Assembly (NCBI RefSeq): GCF_015533855.1
Contig: NZ_AP024154.1
Span: 499,001-563,000 of the forward strand
Direction of reading: 5' to 3'
DNA length: 64,000 bases
From: Echinicola sp. 20G
Lineage (GTDB): Bacteria > Bacteroidota > Bacteroidia > Cytophagales > Cyclobacteriaceae
Part shown: piece by piece, positions 62,346 to 64,000 of the stretch
Numbering within the stretch: the stretch's first letter is position 1
Layout of the letters: the number at the start of each line of letters is the position of its first letter
Notes under the pieces: model-generated
Database searches by the model: none
Seen by the model: the letters and a program-made list of their open reading frames with translations, nothing else
What the model was told of the DNA's origin: nothing
Made by a program: the position numbers and the translations under genes

Positions 62346-63509
62346 TTATTCAAAAATCTTATGACGCTCAAAGATTTTTTCCCTATCAAACAAATACCTA
62401 TAGGTATGATGCGTCTTATATATTACTGCATTCAATTGCTCACAAACACGCATCATCTTCGGGCTAAAATCCCCGATCCAGTTCATCTCTATGGTTTCAT
62501 AAGGAAAAGAGGGCTGATCCGACATATCATTGTACTTTTTCACCATGGCACTTTCTACTCCCTTACCTTGATGATCTGGCACCACCCCGAAAACCAAGCC
62601 TAACATCTTATTAGGTGGATTGAATAGCTTATGGTACAGAAATTTGAGTTTACCAATCCAGTCCAATTTACCATTCACATGCTTGAATATCTGATTGAGT
62701 TCAGGTATGGAAATGAAAAAACTGATAGGTTCATTTTTATAAAAACCAAAGTAAATCAACTTCTCATCCAAAACAGGTTTCAGTTTCTTCAACATCAGCT
62801 GAGCCTCTTTGATGGACATGGTTTTGCCCATATGTCTCGCCCAAGCTTTGTTGTAAACAGTCACAAAATACTCAGGAAACTTCTCTTTCAACTCTTTACC
62901 TTTCAGATACCTGTAATTATAGTCCGGGTCATCTATCGTAATGGCTGCTCTCTTGTGAAATTTCGGATCAAAGTCAACACCTTTTACTGGCCTCATATAA
63001 GTATACTGCTTAAAATACACCTGAAAACCATACTCCTCAAAGAACTTCTGGTAATAAGCAAAGTTCCAAGGCATATTATAGTTGGCAGGAGAAAAACCAT
63101 CCACTAATAATCCCCACCATTTGTCCCGCTCACCAAAGTTCACAGGGCCATCCATCGCTTCCATGCCCTGCTCTTCTAACCAGGACTTAGCAGTATCAAA
63201 CAGAAGGAATGCCGCTTCCTGATCCTCAATACATTCAAAAAAGCCCAAACCACCGGTGGGTTGCTTATCTTTCCATTTCGGATTGGTGAAAGCCGCAATT
63301 CTGCCTATGGTCTCTCCTTTTTCATTTTTCAGCAACCAACGTTTTGCTTTGGCTCCTTTTCTGAAGAGCTTATTGGTTTCCTCATGGAACAAACCTTCTA
63401 TATCGGCATCAATGGGTTGAATCCAATTCTTTTCATTTTTATATAACCTTACTGCCATATCCAAAAACTCCTTGGCAAGAGCAGGGTTGGTCACCTCCAA
63501 TAACTTCAT
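62346..63509 (-). CDS. GNAT-like protein of unknown substrate
   Basis: The 387-residue protein belongs to a conserved Bacteroidota family with two GNAT-like halves: an N-terminal one (about 1-140; IGRIAAFTNP, GGLGFFECIEDQEAAFLLFD) and a C-terminal one (about 205-370; LGLVFGVVPDHQGKGVESAM, WIGDFSPKMMRVCEQL). A PVNFGERDKWWGLLVDGF block lies between them. Family members are called N-acetyltransferases by fold only. No signal peptide is visible, so it is cytoplasmic. Confidence 0.85.
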   Translation of the reverse strand: MKLLEVTNPALAKEFLDMAVRLYKNEKNWIQPIDADIEGLFHEETNKLFRKGAKAKRWLLKNEKGETIGRIAAFTNPKWKDKQPTGGLGFFECIEDQEAAFLLFDTAKSWLEEQGMEAMDGPVNFGERDKWWGLLVDGFSPANYNMPWNFAYYQKFFEEYGFQVYFKQYTYMRPVKGVDFDPKFHKRAAITIDDPDYNYRYLKGKELKEKFPEYFVTVYNKAWARHMGKTMSIKEAQLMLKKLKPVLDEKLIYFGFYKNEPISFFISIPELNQIFKHVNGKLDWIGKLKFLYHKLFNPPNKMLGLVFGVVPDHQGKGVESAMVKKYNDMSDQPSFPYETIEMNWIGDFSPKMMRVCEQLNAVIYKTHHTYRYLFDREKIFERHKIFE

Positions 63510-63598
63510 GGTAATGGGTGTTTTTTTTGAAAAGCTAAAAATAGGGAGTTTGAAGGGAAAGAAAAAGAAGCCTGTACTTAAGCTCTGCCGATATGCAA

Positions 63599-63847
63599 TT
63601 ATTTCTTAAACATCAGTTCCTGCACATATTTAAAACGTATAAAACCCCAGGACCTAACAAACTCTTCACGGTTCACCAATCCTTTAGATTTCAATCGACG
63701 ATAATCCAAAACAGGACGATAGACAAAAAAGTATACTATAAACAAAGCAAAAAAATTGCCCCAACCTATATAATCAAATAGGAACAGTTGCATCACAATC
63801 ATCATGGGCAAAATAGTCACTAGGTGATAAGCTACTAGCTTTTTCAT
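63599..63847 (-). CDS. Small membrane protein of unknown function
   Basis: I place the start at 63847 (MKKLVAYHLVTILPMMIVMQ), giving 82 residues with two hydrophobic segments (about 5-23 and 28-46) and a basic, aromatic tail (RSWGFIRFKYVQELMFKK). An upstream ATG at 63931 would add 28 residues without clear structure. I recognise no family. It is separated by 89 bp from the GNAT-like gene on the same strand. Confidence 0.65.
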   Translation of the reverse strand: MKKLVAYHLVTILPMMIVMQLFLFDYIGWGNFFALFIVYFFVYRPVLDYRRLKSKGLVNREEFVRSWGFIRFKYVQELMFKK

Positions 63848-64000
63848 AATTGCTAATCTTATTATCAAAACTATTTTCAGCCCAAAGACCTTTGAGGACT
63901 TCAGGTTATTTTGGGTAAACTTGGGAACCAAACATAAATCGATTTATATACTTTTTCCCAAAGCAATAACTTTAATATAAGGAAATCTATTTAAAACATG

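Overview
The window is chromosomal DNA of a Bacteroidota bacterium, most likely a marine or soil member of the Cytophagales (Cyclobacteriaceae-like). The signs are a SusC/SusD pair in a glycan locus, several TonB-dependent receptors with an N-terminal carboxypeptidase-regulatory-like domain, DUF3823 and DUF4374 lipoproteins, LytTR and AraC regulators, few Shine-Dalgarno sites, and the Bacteroidota promoter form TTTG-N19/20-TAnnTTTG ahead of two tRNA loci. The genus is inferred, not proven. No transposase, phage, plasmid or CRISPR element was seen.

Layout. 1-1878: the 3' end of a two-component sensor (Y_Y_Y, HisKA_2) and its LuxR-type response regulator. 1897-7626: an L-fucose-type operon (aldo/keto reductase, FucP-like permease, L-galactonate-dehydrogenase-like enzyme, sialidase-fold exported protein) divergent from a LacI regulator, with a strong palindromic operator between them. 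7813-12996: small secreted and membrane proteins, an AraC regulator, an acyl-CoA-dehydrogenase-like flavoenzyme with an OsmC protein, and a VIT1/CCC1 metal transporter. 13247-15596: a DEAD-box RNA helicase and a small MscS channel. 15688-26032: an arabinan utilisation locus read leftward (SusC, SusD, DUF3823, GH43, GH51, ribulokinase). 26474-28426: an M1 peptidase. 28705-28903: two identical tRNA-Val genes.

29174-37099 is a leftward five-gene operon resembling the xenosiderophore system XusABC of Bacteroides: TonB receptor, DUF4374 lipoprotein, exported ankyrin protein, DUF2271 protein with an ApbE-like flavinylation motif, and a PepSY membrane protein fused to a flavodoxin/FAD/NAD reductase. 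A plausible reading is capture of an iron chelate at the surface and its reduction with electrons from cytoplasmic NAD(P)H. 37455-42827: a LytTR/LytS two-component pair divergent from another TonB receptor, then an AraC regulator, with two direct repeats 21 bp apart in the divergent promoter.

42967-51252: ALDH7-type aldehyde dehydrogenase, HtrA protease, Hsp20, GH29 alpha-L-fucosidase, a large MscS-type channel split by an in-frame TAG, and tRNA-Asn. 51752-57456: an RND efflux operon (adaptor, pump, outer-membrane factor). 57634-63847: an unknown secreted protein, an orphan FkbH-like HAD protein, a PAS-LuxR regulator, an adenosine-kinase-like sugar kinase, a GNAT-like protein and a small membrane protein.

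The strongest candidates for something little described are the extended Xus-like operon, the orphan FkbH protein, and the split MscS gene, which may be a recent mutation or a sequence error.
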